Assembly (NCBI GenBank): GCA_013821425.1
Contig: JACDGV010000004.1
Coordinates: 1-64,000, forward strand
Direction: 5' to 3'
Length of the DNA stretch: 64,000 nucleotides
Origin: Nitrosospira sp.
GTDB lineage: Bacteria; Pseudomonadota; Gammaproteobacteria; Burkholderiales; Nitrosomonadaceae
The translations under genes were made by a program, and so were the position numbers. The notes beneath the pieces are model-generated. The model was not told where the DNA came from and did not search any database. It saw nothing but the letters and a program-made list of their open reading frames with translations. Numbering within the stretch: position 1 is the first letter of the stretch; each line of letters begins with the position of its first letter. This document shows, piece after piece, positions 1 through 9,505 of this stretch.

Positions 1-54
1 GTAGTCGCGACCTCCCGACTTCGCCTGGCTCGACGTTTCATATGTTGTTGCCAT
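1..54 (-). CDS. amoC: N-terminus of a truncated gene, probably ammonia monooxygenase subunit C
   Basis: An ATG at 54-52 on the minus strand opens a frame that runs off the left edge with no stop (18 codons, MATTYETSSQAKSGGRDY). It follows a good ribosome-binding site, AGGAGA, seven bases upstream. The ORF track misses it because it is cut by the window edge. AmoC proteins of Nitrosospira are remembered to start with MATT and a short serine/glycine-rich stretch before the first conserved DYDMSLWYDS-like segment; this piece fits that pattern and the rest of the window fits an ammonia oxidiser. AmoC is a membrane subunit of ammonia monooxygenase, normally first in amoCAB. Eighteen residues cannot prove the identity, so the existence of a gene start is much surer than its name. 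Confidence 0.5.
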   Translation of the reverse strand, partial: MATTYETSSQAKSGGRDY

Positions 55-226
55 TATCTTTCTCCTGTTGCGTTAATCGTGTAATGCTTCGCTCTCCGGT
101 CTGGCGCCCTCTCCCTTGCCTCCCACCAGCGCCTCTCCGGCTTGCCTGAATTGATGAGCCCCAAATTACCATGACTCCCTCCCAGGACTTCATTACCACT
201 ACTCCCTCTTAACCCTGCTTCCAATT

Positions 227-280
227 CCAATACTTCCACCTGCCAATACTTCCTGCCAAGACCTTGTTACCAATACTTTA
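227..280. repeat. three copies of CCAATACTT in the amoC-like leader
   Basis: CCAATACTTCC occurs at 227-237 and 243-253, and CCAATACTTTA at 270-280. On the minus strand, which is the coding direction of the amoC-like gene, these read as AGTATTGG repeated with 16- and 27-base spacing. They lie about 170-225 bases before that gene's start codon. They could be a protein-binding array or simple drift of a low-complexity tract. Confidence 0.5.
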
Positions 281-715
281 CATACCCACAACCCCATAAA
301 GACTATCCGCGAAGATGCCCCAAGTCAAGCAGTTTGTCAGCACCGAATGTCAGCACTGAACACAGCAATTTCCATACCAAATCAACCCGCATAACCCCAA
401 AAGACCAGAGGAGCGCAGCGGCCTCCTGTTTCAGATGAAAAAAAATCTTTTCATATTCCTTCTTCATTCCTCGGCTGCGCAAGCAACTCATTTAACTTCA
501 ACTAACGATTGCATGTCTTTTTGCTACAAGCACATACTATGCCAGACGTTAATATTCTGCTTAATCCCGCGCTTCACAGATATCTGCCATTGCGCGGCAA
601 TCAAGTATGTAAAACAATTCGACACGACATACCTTTCCCGCGGGGCCGGTAACCGGCTGAATAATGACTCATCCAGACATTGTCGGGACCAGAACCACGC
701 GGATTTCAATATACC

Positions 716-745
716 CTGACTTTTAACGGATTGAATGGGCATAAT
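716..745 (+). promoter_or_regulatory. weak sigma70-like promoter for priA
   Basis: A CTGACT hexamer (716-721) and a CATAAT hexamer (740-745) are separated by 18 bases. They would start a transcript at about 752, leaving a leader of roughly 25 bases before the ATG at 778. If this promoter is real, it makes the TTG start at 745 used by the ORF track unlikely. The -35 match is poor. Confidence 0.3.
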
Positions 746-777
746 TGTCATCCCGCACTGTTTACTGTTCACCTCGC

Positions 778-2976
778 ATGCCCATCATACGCGTCGCCCT
801 TGATGTTCCTGTTAATACCCTATTCGACTATCTTGTGCCGGATTCCGAAATAACGCCACAGGATACCGGTGCTCGCGTGCGTGTTCCCTTCGGCAGGAAT
901 ACCATGACCGGGGTAATAATGGAAGTTACCACTCACTCCCCCGTTCCGCTCGAAAAACTCAGGCATGCCGCCCACATATTCCGGGACGTCCCTCCCTTGC
1001 CCCGGGTGCTGCTCGATCTGTTCCATTTTTGCAGCGGGTACTATCATCATCCCGTGGGCGAGGTGGTAATGAACGGATTGCCCAACAGGTTGCGCAGCGG
1101 CAAACCCTTCACTCGCAAGTCTCACACCAGCCATCAATTCCGCCTTACCACTGCAGGGCAATCAATCGACTCATCAACTATTCCAGCACGTAGTGTCGTA
1201 AAGCACAGGCTCTTGGCAAAACTGAGAGGGGCCGAGGCGATCAGTATCAGCGAGGCAAGGCAAATCTCCAGCCGGGCGGCAAAGATAATGAGGGAATTGC
1301 TTACGCTGGGCTGGGTCGAGGAGGTCCACGCTTCTCTTTCTCCCATTGGCACCGTCGATGAAGCCCTGCCACTTCCAGTTCTTACTGCCGCACAGAAAAG
1401 TGCGGTCGACGTCATTGCCCCGAGAATAAATGAATTTAATACCTGGCTGTTGCACGGAATTACGGGCAGCGGCAAAACCGAGGTGTACCTGCGGCTTATT
1501 TCTCTGCTATTGCGGCAAGCGCGACAAACGCTCGTGCTAGTCCCCGAGATCAATCTAACGCCGCAACTGGAAGCGAATTTCCGTAGGCGCTTTCCCGCTA
1601 TACGGCTGGTAAGCCTCCACAGCGGACTTAGCCCTTCCGAACGGGCGGCAGGCTGGCTGCAAGCGCAACAGAATGAAGCCCAGATCATCCTGGGTACCCG
1701 CCTTGCCGTGTTCACGCCGCTGCCAAGACTTGGACTGATAATAGTCGATGAAGAGCAGGATACTTCGTTCAAGCAGCAGGAGGGTTTGCGCTATTCAGCC
1801 CGGGACGTCGCGGTATTCCGCGCCAAGCAGGCCCGCGTGCCGGTAATACTGGGTTCCGCAACACCTTCCCTTGAGAGTTACTACAGTGCCGTAACTGGAC
1901 GTTACATCCGGCTGCGGCTATCGACGCGCGCCGTGAAAAATGCGATGCTGCCGACGGTCCACTGTGTCGACATCCGCGGCACCAGGGCTAAAGACAGCTT
2001 GTCCGACCCGGTGATCACTGCCCTGGAGCGGTGTCTCGCGGCAGGCCAGCAAAGCCTGGTCTTCATAAACCGCCGGGGCTATGCGCCTGTATTGCTGTGC
2101 AGGTCATGCGGATGGACGGCGGCCTGCCACCGGTGCGCCAGCCGCCTGGTGGTGCACCTGCGCGAAAAAAAACTGCGCTGCCACCATTGCGGCCACCAGG
2201 AACACTTTCCCAATGCCTGTCCCGAATGCGGCGACCAGGACATCGCGCCTTTCGGTCATGGCACGCAACGGGTGGAAGCCGCGTTGATCCACCGTTTCCC
2301 AAATGCGCGCATCATTCGCATCGATCGCGACAGCACAAGCCGGAAAGATGCATGGCACCGGATGCTGAAAGACATACAGGAGCAACGCGTGGATATTCTG
2401 GTGGGCACGCAAATTCTTGCCAAGGGACATGATTTTCCAAACCTGTCGCTGGTGACTATACTAAATTCCGACGCCTCGTTATACAGCACCGATTTTCGGG
2501 CGTCGGAGCGCCTGTTCGCGCAACTGATGCAGGTAGCGGGCCGGGCCGGCCGCGCCGGTATCCACGGGGAGGTGCTGATTCAAACGGAGTTTCCTGATCA
2601 TCCACTATATCATGCACTACGACGGCATGATTACGACGCACTCGCTCAAATGCTGCTGGAGGAAAGGCGAACCGCGGCGTTCCCGCCATTTGTCTATCAG
2701 GCTTTGCTGCACGCGGAGGCGCCGCGTATTGCCACCGCCCTGGATTTTCTGGCAAGTGCCGCATCAGTAGCGCAGCCTTCAAAGGAGGTTGAGGTATTTG
2801 ATCCGGTACCAGCGCAAATGGCACGGCTGAAGGGGATGGAGCGGGCGTATCTGCTGGTGCAATCCGGTTCGCGGAAAAAATTACAGGAGTTCCTTGCCGC
2901 ATGGCGAACTAGACTTGAAACGCTGCCCGGTCGCAAAGTTCGGTGGATACTGGACGTCGACCCGCTGGAGTTTTAA
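778..2976 (+). CDS. priA: Primosomal protein N' (replication restart helicase PriA)
   Basis: PriA is the 3'-5' superfamily 2 helicase that recognises stalled or repaired forks and reloads the replicative helicase. The 732-residue product matches the usual length. Visible in order are an N-terminal DNA-binding region opening [20 protein letters not shown], Walker A in [11 protein letters not shown], the helicase motif [16 protein letters not shown], and a cysteine cluster (CRSC, CHRC, CHHC, CPEC) that binds two zinc ions in the family. The helicase C-terminal part includes [14 protein letters not shown]. The ATG at 778 is preferred over the TTG at 745 because the family starts here and the weak promoter would place transcription start between them. 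The ribosome-binding site is poor. It is the first gene of the plus-strand group and stands 179 bases before argH. Confidence 0.95.
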   Translation: MPIIRVALDVPVNTLFDYLVPDSEITPQDTGARVRVPFGRNTMTGVIMEVTTHSPVPLEKLRHAAHIFRDVPPLPRVLLDLFHFCSGYYHHPVGEVVMNGLPNRLRSGKPFTRKSHTSHQFRLTTAGQSIDSSTIPARSVVKHRLLAKLRGAEAISISEARQISSRAAKIMRELLTLGWVEEVHASLSPIGTVDEALPLPVLTAAQKSAVDVIAPRINEFNTWLLHGITGSGKTEVYLRLISLLLRQARQTLVLVPEINLTPQLEANFRRRFPAIRLVSLHSGLSPSERAAGWLQAQQNEAQIILGTRLAVFTPLPRLGLIIVDEEQDTSFKQQEGLRYSARDVAVFRAKQARVPVILGSATPSLESYYSAVTGRYIRLRLSTRAVKNAMLPTVHCVDIRGTRAKDSLSDPVITALERCLAAGQQSLVFINRRGYAPVLLCRSCGWTAACHRCASRLVVHLREKKLRCHHCGHQEHFPNACPECGDQDIAPFGHGTQRVEAALIHRFPNARIIRIDRDSTSRKDAWHRMLKDIQEQRVDILVGTQILAKGHDFPNLSLVTILNSDASLYSTDFRASERLFAQLMQVAGRAGRAGIHGEVLIQTEFPDHPLYHALRRHDYDALAQMLLEERRTAAFPPFVYQALLHAEAPRIATALDFLASAASVAQPSKEVEVFDPVPAQMARLKGMERAYLLVQSGSRKKLQEFLAAWRTRLETLPGRKVRWILDVDPLEF

Positions 2977-3155
2977 AGATGAATAGCATGGTACCTCTGG
3001 GAAACACCTCTCGCCGGCTCTTCTGCGGACACCATCCACCAGCAGAACCTGGCCCATTCGGGCATGCGAAAGGATGTTTTGATTTATACTCCGGATTTCA
3101 ATCCACAACAGCGAGACCGCTGGAAGGCCGTACGTTCCTCCCCTGCAGCAACACA

Positions 3156-4568
3156 ATGGCAAGCATAAAAAAGAACAACCTGCCGGTTGAAAAAAACGGC
3201 GATACCTGGTCGGGACGCTTCGAAGAACCCGTTTCGCAGCTTGTGCAACGTTATACAGCGTCGGTGAATTTTGACCAGCGCCTGGCGGAGTATGATATTC
3301 AGGGTTCGCTCGCGCATGCGCGAATGCTTGCGGCGACCGGCATTATCGCGGCGGATGACCTGGCGGCGATAGAATCCGGTTTAGCCCGGATCCTCGAAGA
3401 AATACGCGGCGGCGCATTTGCCTGGAAGCTGGAACTGGAAGACGTGCACCTCAATATCGAGAAGCGTCTTACCACGCTTATCGGCGATGCCGGCAAGCGA
3501 CTGCACACCGCGCGCTCGCGCAACGATCAGATAGCTACCGATGTGCGTCTCTATTTGCGCGTCGCAATTGACGACATCGTCGGCCTCATCCACGCCATGC
3601 AGCGTGCGCTGCTGGATCTCGCGGAAGCACATATGGACGCGGTAATGCCCGGCTTCACTCATTTGCAGGTAGCCCAGCCAGTGGTCTTCGGGCATCATCT
3701 CATGGCCTATTTCGAGATGCTGAAACGCGATGTCGAACGCTTATCCGATTGCAGGAAGCGTTTAAACAAGTTGCCCCTGGGGTCGGCGGCGCTGGCGGGA
3801 ACCAGTTACCCGGTCAACCGCGAGATGGTAGCGTTGCAACTGGGATTCGATGGCGTTTGTGAAAATTCTCTGGATGCGGTATCCGATCGGGATTTCGCCA
3901 TCGAGTTCTGTGCCGCCGCGGCACTCATCATGACACATCTGTCACGGCTATCCGAAGAGCTAATATTATGGATGAACCCATCGTTCGGCTTTATTGATCT
4001 CGCCGACCGATTTTGTACCGGTTCATCCATCATGCCACAAAAGAAGAACCCGGATGTCCCGGAACTGGTGCGCGGCAAGACAGGACGCGTCAACGGTCAT
4101 CTCGTTGCCCTGCTTACACTGATGAAGGCTCAGCCGCTTGCGTATAACAAGGATAACCAGGAGGACAAGGAACCCCTGTTCGATACTGTAGACACGCTTA
4201 CCGACACGCTGCGCATCTACGGCGACATGCTCGCAGGCGTCCGTGTCAACCGGGACGCAATGCGGGAAGCCGCGATGCGCGGCTATGCCACCGCTACCGA
4301 TCTGGCGGATTATCTGACAAAAAAAGGGCTGCCATTCCGCGAGGCGCACGAATCTGTAGCCCGGGCAGTGCGCTTTGCCGAAAAGCATGGCCGCGACCTG
4401 ACTGCGCTTACGCTTGCGGAATTGCAGCAATTCTCGCGCCTGATTGAAGACGATATCTTCGCGGCGCTGACTCTCGAGGGATCGGTCAATAGCCGCAACC
4501 ATATCGGTGGAACCGCCCCGGCGCAAGTAGACGCGGCGATCAAACGGGCACGAAAGTGGCTCTCGTGA
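3156..4568 (+). CDS. argH: Argininosuccinate lyase
   Basis: ArgH cleaves argininosuccinate to arginine and fumarate, the last step of arginine synthesis, as a cytosolic tetramer. The signature loop [12 protein letters not shown] is intact and carries the catalytic serine. The TARSRNDQ segment and the HLQVAQPV segment with a conserved histidine are also present. The track ORF extends upstream to 2943 and overlaps priA; the ATG at 3156 is chosen because it gives 470 residues, near the usual length, and puts the WSGRFEEP motif close to the N-terminus as in other lyases. No strong ribosome-binding site is visible. A kinase-like gene follows after 31 bases and may be co-transcribed. Confidence 0.95.
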   Translation: MASIKKNNLPVEKNGDTWSGRFEEPVSQLVQRYTASVNFDQRLAEYDIQGSLAHARMLAATGIIAADDLAAIESGLARILEEIRGGAFAWKLELEDVHLNIEKRLTTLIGDAGKRLHTARSRNDQIATDVRLYLRVAIDDIVGLIHAMQRALLDLAEAHMDAVMPGFTHLQVAQPVVFGHHLMAYFEMLKRDVERLSDCRKRLNKLPLGSAALAGTSYPVNREMVALQLGFDGVCENSLDAVSDRDFAIEFCAAAALIMTHLSRLSEELILWMNPSFGFIDLADRFCTGSSIMPQKKNPDVPELVRGKTGRVNGHLVALLTLMKAQPLAYNKDNQEDKEPLFDTVDTLTDTLRIYGDMLAGVRVNRDAMREAAMRGYATATDLADYLTKKGLPFREAHESVARAVRFAEKHGRDLTALTLAELQQFSRLIEDDIFAALTLEGSVNSRNHIGGTAPAQVDAAIKRARKWLS

Positions 4569-4599
4569 GGGGGCAACCCGGAACCCGCAACCGCTGTTA

Positions 4600-5484
4600 A
4601 TGAAACCATGGCCGGAAATTGCTGCGCAAATCTCAACCTCCTCGGGTATCCCGTTTGACGTAGAGGAGATAGTCGCCATTGATGGCGGCTGCATCAATCA
4701 AACTTACCGGATTGAAGGCAAGGGCCAGCGATTTTTTGTCAAGCTGAACAACCCGGATACCCTGGCGATGTTTGAAGCCGAAGCGGTGGGGCTGCAGGAA
4801 ATTCACCGTTCACGCACGTTGCGAGTTCCCATTCCTTTTTGCTGGGGAAGAAGCAGTTCACACGCCTGGCTGGTGCTGGAATACCTGGAGATGGACAAGG
4901 CGCCGCGTCGCGGTGCTGCCGCCCTGGGCCGCGGCCTGGCCGCGATGCACCGTTTCTCGGCCCAGGATTTCGGCTGGACACGCGACAATAATATCGGCTC
5001 CACCCCCCAGATCAACAGGCTTTCCTCCAGTTGGCCCGAGTTTTGGCGCAAGTACCGCCTGGGTTATCAATTGCAATTGGCTGGAGTTAACGGCTACTCG
5101 GGAAAGCTGCAGAAACAGGGTGCGCAATTGATGGAATGGCTGAATTTCTTTTTTCAAGAGCGCCAGCCTGTTGCCTCCCTGGTTCACGGTGACTTGTGGG
5201 GCGGGAATTACGGTTTTGACGGCACGGCCCAGCCAATTGTATTCGACCCGGCTGTATATTATGGCGACCGGGAGACGGATGTTGCCATGACCGAGCTATT
5301 CGGCGGGTTCTCCGATGTTTTTTATGCGGCCTATAGAGAAGCTTATCCTCTCGATCCTGGCTACACGACCCGTAAAACGCTCTACAACCTCTATCACATA
5401 CTGAACCACCTCAACCTGTTTGGCCGCGGCTATCTCGATCAAGCGGAGCGAATGATCGGCAAGCTGCTTGCCGAAGTCAGATAA
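4600..5484 (+). CDS. Fructosamine kinase family protein
   Basis: This 294-residue protein belongs to the fructosamine-3-kinase/YniA family, members of the aminoglycoside-phosphotransferase-like fold. The catalytic loop HGDLWGGNYGF has the aspartate and asparagine expected, and the metal-binding segment FDPAVYYGDRETDVAM follows. The N-terminal half has the GGCINQTYRI glycine-rich loop and the ATP lysine in FFVKL. Family members phosphorylate ketosamines formed by glycation, or ribulosamines, as a protein repair step; the substrate here is not known. It starts 31 bases after argH and is probably read through from it. The ribosome-binding site is weak. Confidence 0.88.
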   Translation: MKPWPEIAAQISTSSGIPFDVEEIVAIDGGCINQTYRIEGKGQRFFVKLNNPDTLAMFEAEAVGLQEIHRSRTLRVPIPFCWGRSSSHAWLVLEYLEMDKAPRRGAAALGRGLAAMHRFSAQDFGWTRDNNIGSTPQINRLSSSWPEFWRKYRLGYQLQLAGVNGYSGKLQKQGAQLMEWLNFFFQERQPVASLVHGDLWGGNYGFDGTAQPIVFDPAVYYGDRETDVAMTELFGGFSDVFYAAYREAYPLDPGYTTRKTLYNLYHILNHLNLFGRGYLDQAERMIGKLLAEVR

Positions 5485-5583
5485 CAAGCGGGCGGACGGC
5501 TCTTGTTCTACGTGATGCACATGTTCCCGGCGCGTCGCAAGACCTGTTTTTTACCGCCCTGGGATGCGGGACCTTGGATGCCC

Positions 5584-5600
5584 CTAAGGAAGCCCTGAAC
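5584..5600 (+). repeat. dispersed repeat copy, CTAAGGAAGCCCTGAAC
   Basis: This exact 17-base word lies in the gap between two convergent genes. The same 17 bases recur at 18170-18186. A one-base-deleted form is at 52029-52044, and the GGAAGCCCTGAAC part is on the minus strand near 55521-55534. All copies lie outside recognised conserved genes. Confidence 0.6.
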
Positions 5601-5674
5601 CCTTCCTGCCAAACTTTCCCTGTCAGCTTTTTGCGAAAACCGCCGTAGCAAGATGTGATGGTGTGTTATGTAAG

Positions 5675-5691
5675 CTGGCCCATAGGGCCAG
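5675..5691. terminator. hairpin between convergent transcripts
   Basis: CTGGCCC-ATA-GGGCCAG is a perfect 7-base-pair stem with a 3-base loop. It lies in the 261-base gap where the argH/kinase and prfC transcripts converge. No T-run follows on either strand, so it may only slow or protect transcripts. The rest of the gap holds one dispersed repeat copy and no gene. Confidence 0.3.
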
Positions 5692-5745
5692 GTTGAAGTT
5701 GAGCCGGAATTCCCGGCAGCATAGGGCGGATGGGCGCCAGATTGT

Positions 5746-7356
5746 TTAGCCGGACATCTCATGCGTTTGGAATACCAGACCGGCGTGCTCTCGCATTCTG
5801 TGGAAACGGATACTTTTCCAGCTTTCCTCGGCAACGCTCAACTCCGCCCCAAAGGCGGCAAGGAAGGCGGGGGCATCGACTACGTCATAGGCGATCCGAT
5901 GGGCATTGATATCGATAAACCGTTTAAGTTCGCGGGGATCCTCGGCGGTGACCCAGCGCGCCAACTGGAACTTGGAGGGGACGAGCCTGGCCTCCACGCC
6001 ATATTCATGCTTGAGCCGGTGCGCTACGACCTCGAACTGCAGGACACCCACGGCGCCCAGCAGTAAAGTACTGCTCGCATGGGGCCGGAACACCTGGATT
6101 GCGCCCTCCTCACCTAACTGGGCGAGTCCCAGTTTGAGTTGCTTGCTGCGCATCGGGTCCGCGATCTCGACCGCCTGAAAGATTTCCGGTGCAAAGAACG
6201 GCAAGCCTGTAAACTGCAACCGCTCGCCTTCCGTCAGCGTGTCCCCGAGTTGCAGCGTTCCATGGTTGGGAATGCCGATAATATCGCCAGGATAAGCAGT
6301 GTCAAGCAAATCGCGCCGCTGCGAGAGAAAAGACACGACGCCATTGGTCCGGATGTCCTTATCGTTACGCACGATCTTGAGGTTCATGCCGCGCACGAAC
6401 CGGCCTGAACAGATCCGGACGAAAGCAATGCGATCCCGATGCGCGGGATTCATATTGGCCTGAATCTTGAACACCACTCCTGAAACCTTCGGCTCATCTG
6501 GCTGCACCTCCCGTTGCAACGCCGCACGAGATCCCGGCGGCGGAGCAAGATCAACCAGCGCATCAAGCACCTCGCGCACGCCGAAGTTGTTGATGGCTGA
6601 GCCAAAAAAAACCGGAGTCTGCATGCCGGCGAGGAAAGCCGCCTGACTGAATGCCGGCGAAGCACCTCGTATCAGTTCGATTTCCTGCCGCACGTTGACA
6701 GCATTGTTCCCGAAGCGCAGCGTGATCTCCGGATTGTCCAGACCGTCGATGATTTCGTCTCCGTCATCCAACCTGTCCGATCCGGGGCGAAAAACGCGCA
6801 TTCTGTTGCGCCGCAAGTCGAATACTCCACGGAAACCGCGGCCCATGCCTACTGGCCAGGTAAAAGGCACGGCTGCCATGTGAAGCGCTCGTTCGATCTC
6901 ATCGAGAAGGTCGAGGGGTTCGCGGACCTCGCGGTCCATCTTGTTGACGAACGTAAGTATGGGAGTGTTACGCGCACGACATACGTCAAGCAGGCGTAAC
7001 GTCTGAGCCTCTACACCGTTGGCGGCATCAATTACCATCAGTGCCGCGTCTACGGCGGTCAGGACCCGATAGGTATCTTCGGAGAAATCCTGGTGGCCCG
7101 GTGTGTCAAGGAGATTGATCACGCAGTCCCCGTACTCGATCTGCATCACGGAACTGGCCACCGAGATGCCGCGCTGTTTCTCTATCTCCATCCAGTCCGA
7201 AGTTGCATGGCGCGTAGCCTTTCGGGCCTTGACGCTGCCCGCTATATGGATGGCTCCCGCAAACAACAGCAGTTTCTCGGTGAGCGTTGTCTTCCCGGCA
7301 TCCGGATGAGATATTATGGCAAAAGTACGACGCCGCGCCACTTCCTTACCGACCAT
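5746..7356 (-). CDS. prfC: Peptide chain release factor 3 (GTPase)
   Basis: RF3 is the translational GTPase that removes RF1/RF2 from the ribosome after peptide release. The G1 loop HPDAGKTTLTEK, the DTPGHQDFSEDT segment and the NKMD specificity motif are intact, followed by the beta-barrel and C-terminal RF3 domains. The track start at 7470 overlaps the upstream gene; ATG 7356 gives 536 residues, close to the usual 530, and sits 22 bases after the stop of the ABC ATPase gene, so it is the last gene of that operon. An AGGA-like site precedes the ATG at short distance. The link to a peptide transporter operon is positional only. Confidence 0.95.
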   Translation of the reverse strand: MVGKEVARRRTFAIISHPDAGKTTLTEKLLLFAGAIHIAGSVKARKATRHATSDWMEIEKQRGISVASSVMQIEYGDCVINLLDTPGHQDFSEDTYRVLTAVDAALMVIDAANGVEAQTLRLLDVCRARNTPILTFVNKMDREVREPLDLLDEIERALHMAAVPFTWPVGMGRGFRGVFDLRRNRMRVFRPGSDRLDDGDEIIDGLDNPEITLRFGNNAVNVRQEIELIRGASPAFSQAAFLAGMQTPVFFGSAINNFGVREVLDALVDLAPPPGSRAALQREVQPDEPKVSGVVFKIQANMNPAHRDRIAFVRICSGRFVRGMNLKIVRNDKDIRTNGVVSFLSQRRDLLDTAYPGDIIGIPNHGTLQLGDTLTEGERLQFTGLPFFAPEIFQAVEIADPMRSKQLKLGLAQLGEEGAIQVFRPHASSTLLLGAVGVLQFEVVAHRLKHEYGVEARLVPSKFQLARWVTAEDPRELKRFIDINAHRIAYDVVDAPAFLAAFGAELSVAEESWKSIRFHRMREHAGLVFQTHEMSG

Positions 7357-7378
7357 ATGAATATTCCTTAAGTTTGTT

Positions 7379-9505
7379 CTAGAAACGCCGGGAATCCGGT
7401 TCCTGAGGATAAAGATAGCAATGCGCCGTGTGTGTTGAACTGAATGCGCTTGTTGCCGGGTAAGTTTCATGGCAGACCGGCATGACGCGAGGGCAGCGTG
7501 GATGAAAGTGGCAGCCCGATGGCGGATTCACCGGTGACGGAAGATCTCCATGAAGGTGAATGATATGACGTGTTGATTCCGGCTCGATTACCGGAACCGC
7601 TGACAGCAAGGCCTGGGTGTACGGATGCCTGGGGGTGGTCAAAACTTCATCCACGGTTCCTCGCTCTACAATTCTTCCCAGATACATCACAGCGACTTCA
7701 TCCGCCAGATACTCCACCACCGAAATATTATGGGTGATGAATAGATAGGCTAGTCCGAGACTGTTCTGCAATTCCCTCAGCAGATTCAGGATCTGGGCTT
7801 GTACCGATACGTCGAGCGCACTGGTTGGCTCGTCACACACGATCAGCTTGGGGTTGACCGCCAGGGCGCGCGCAATCGCAATACGCTGCCGCTGGCCGCC
7901 GGAGAACTCGTGGGGATAACGCCACTTGGTTTCTGCGGGCAACCCGACGCTTTCCAATAACGCATCCACCCGTCTTCGGGTTGAGACCTCGGGTTGCTGC
8001 TCTGCACGATATTCGCCGGTGTCGCCCCCCACCCCGACGTTCAGCGCATTCATTCCCTCTTCGATGATGTCGACGATACGCATGCGCGGATTGAGCGAGG
8101 AATAGGGATCCTGGAATATAAGCTGGAACTCGGCGCGCATCTTTCGCAACCGCTTGCGTTCCAGTCCCACCAGTTCAAGCCCGTTATAGCGCACGCTGCC
8201 TGCCGACGGGGAAACGAGTTGCAGGATGCCCTTGCCTACTGTCGTCTTCCCGCAGCCCGATTCCCCCACCAGCGCCAGAGTCTTTCCCTGGCGAATCTCC
8301 AGTGACACCCCATCCACCGCCTTGACATGCCCCACTACATTTTTGATCAACCCCTTGTGGATGGCAAAGTAGACTTTGAGATCAGTAACCGACAACAGGG
8401 GTGGACTGGAGATTGTACGCCTCTCCCTCTTCAATTCTATCCCCGCCCCAGACTCATCTGCGCGTCCCGGCTTCCGAACTGTCTGTTGAGACTCCTCATC
8501 CCCCGATCCGCGCTCACCGGACCGCCGCAGCAAATCCGGATCAAAAAGATGACATCTTACGTGATGTTCCCCAGCCACAACGGCCCACCCGGGCGCAGCC
8601 TCATGGCATAGCTTGAAGGCATGGTCACAACGGTCCGCGAAACGGCACCCCGCAAATTCGCGCGACAAGGACGGCACGTTTCCGCTAATCGCTGCGAGCC
8701 GCAAACCCTTATGGCGGCTCTCCCTTCCAGGCAGGGAAGCGAGCAGTTTACGCGAATAGGGGTGCGCGGGACCCCGAAAAAACGCTTCTCGCGTTGCTGT
8801 CTCTACCATTTCGCCGGCATACATTATTCCCACGCGATGCGCCATTTGCGCCGCCACGCCGAGATCGTGGGTAATGAGTAGAATCGCCATGCCATCACGT
8901 TGCTGCAAGTCTCGCATAAGGTTTAGCACTTGGGCCTGGATAGTCACGTCCAAGGCCGTGGTGGGCTCATCAGCTATGAGCAGTTCCGGTTCCCCGGCCA
9001 GTGCCATGGCTATCATCATCCTCTGCTTCATGCCGCCTGAAAACTGGAAGGGGTATTCGTTCATCCGACGCGCTGCCTCCGGTATTCCCACCTGATTCAG
9101 GATTGCCCGTATGCGTTCCTGGGCAGCCGCGCCGTGTAGACGGAAATGCCACTGCAACACTTCGCCGATCTGCTCCGCCACCGTCATTACCGGGTTCAGG
9201 CTTAGCATTGGCTCCTGGAAAATCATGCTTATACGCTTACCGCGGATTCCGCGCATGGCGGCTTCCGGCAATAGCAGCAAATCCTCGTTGCCCAGCTTAA
9301 CAGACCCCGCCATGATCTCTCCCGCCTCTGGCAAAAGCCGCATTACTGAAAGAGCGGCCATCGATTTCCCGCAGCCTGATTCTCCCAGTAGCGCGAAGGT
9401 CTCGCCCTTCATGATATTCAGGGTAAGCCCATCCACCGCCCTTACGGGCGCCTCCTCTGCATGGAGTATGGTTTCGAGATCATTGATTTCCAGCACGTAA
9501 CTCAT
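7379..9505 (-). CDS. Fused double-ATPase of a peptide ABC transporter (YejF/DppDF type)
   Basis: Two complete ABC domains lie in one 708-residue chain, as in YejF. The first has Walker A GESGCGKSM, signature FSGGMKQRM and Walker B LLIADEPTTALD. The second has GESGCGKTT, FSGGQRQRI and LIVCDEPTSALD. Each is followed by the oligopeptide-type C-terminal extension with a CxxxC-like pattern (CRFADRCDHAFKLC; CHFHPRCPRVMPVC). A charged, low-complexity linker of about 40 residues joins the halves. It powers import of peptides by the two permeases encoded just upstream. The ATG overlaps the stop of the upstream permease as ATGA, indicating translational coupling. Confidence 0.93.
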   Translation of the reverse strand: MSYVLEINDLETILHAEEAPVRAVDGLTLNIMKGETFALLGESGCGKSMAALSVMRLLPEAGEIMAGSVKLGNEDLLLLPEAAMRGIRGKRISMIFQEPMLSLNPVMTVAEQIGEVLQWHFRLHGAAAQERIRAILNQVGIPEAARRMNEYPFQFSGGMKQRMMIAMALAGEPELLIADEPTTALDVTIQAQVLNLMRDLQQRDGMAILLITHDLGVAAQMAHRVGIMYAGEMVETATREAFFRGPAHPYSRKLLASLPGRESRHKGLRLAAISGNVPSLSREFAGCRFADRCDHAFKLCHEAAPGWAVVAGEHHVRCHLFDPDLLRRSGERGSGDEESQQTVRKPGRADESGAGIELKRERRTISSPPLLSVTDLKVYFAIHKGLIKNVVGHVKAVDGVSLEIRQGKTLALVGESGCGKTTVGKGILQLVSPSAGSVRYNGLELVGLERKRLRKMRAEFQLIFQDPYSSLNPRMRIVDIIEEGMNALNVGVGGDTGEYRAEQQPEVSTRRRVDALLESVGLPAETKWRYPHEFSGGQRQRIAIARALAVNPKLIVCDEPTSALDVSVQAQILNLLRELQNSLGLAYLFITHNISVVEYLADEVAVMYLGRIVERGTVDEVLTTPRHPYTQALLSAVPVIEPESTRHIIHLHGDLPSPVNPPSGCHFHPRCPRVMPVCHETYPATSAFSSTHTAHCYLYPQEPDSRRF

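Larger units (their letters stand above)
55..777. other. long non-coding divergent leader between the amoC-like gene and priA
   Basis: About 720 bases carry no convincing gene. The short track ORFs here (61, 62, 82 and 94 codons) lack ribosome-binding sites and recognisable content. On the minus strand, the 300 bases before the amoC-like start are unusually rich in purine-biased short repeats. Nearer priA there is a weak sigma70-like promoter. The length suggests a long 5' leader or several promoters for the left-hand gene. Confidence 0.5.

Noticed and set aside
403-433. AGGAG/CTCCT inverted repeat in the priA leader, considered as a terminator
   Set aside because: The stem is only five base pairs with a long loop and no T-run.
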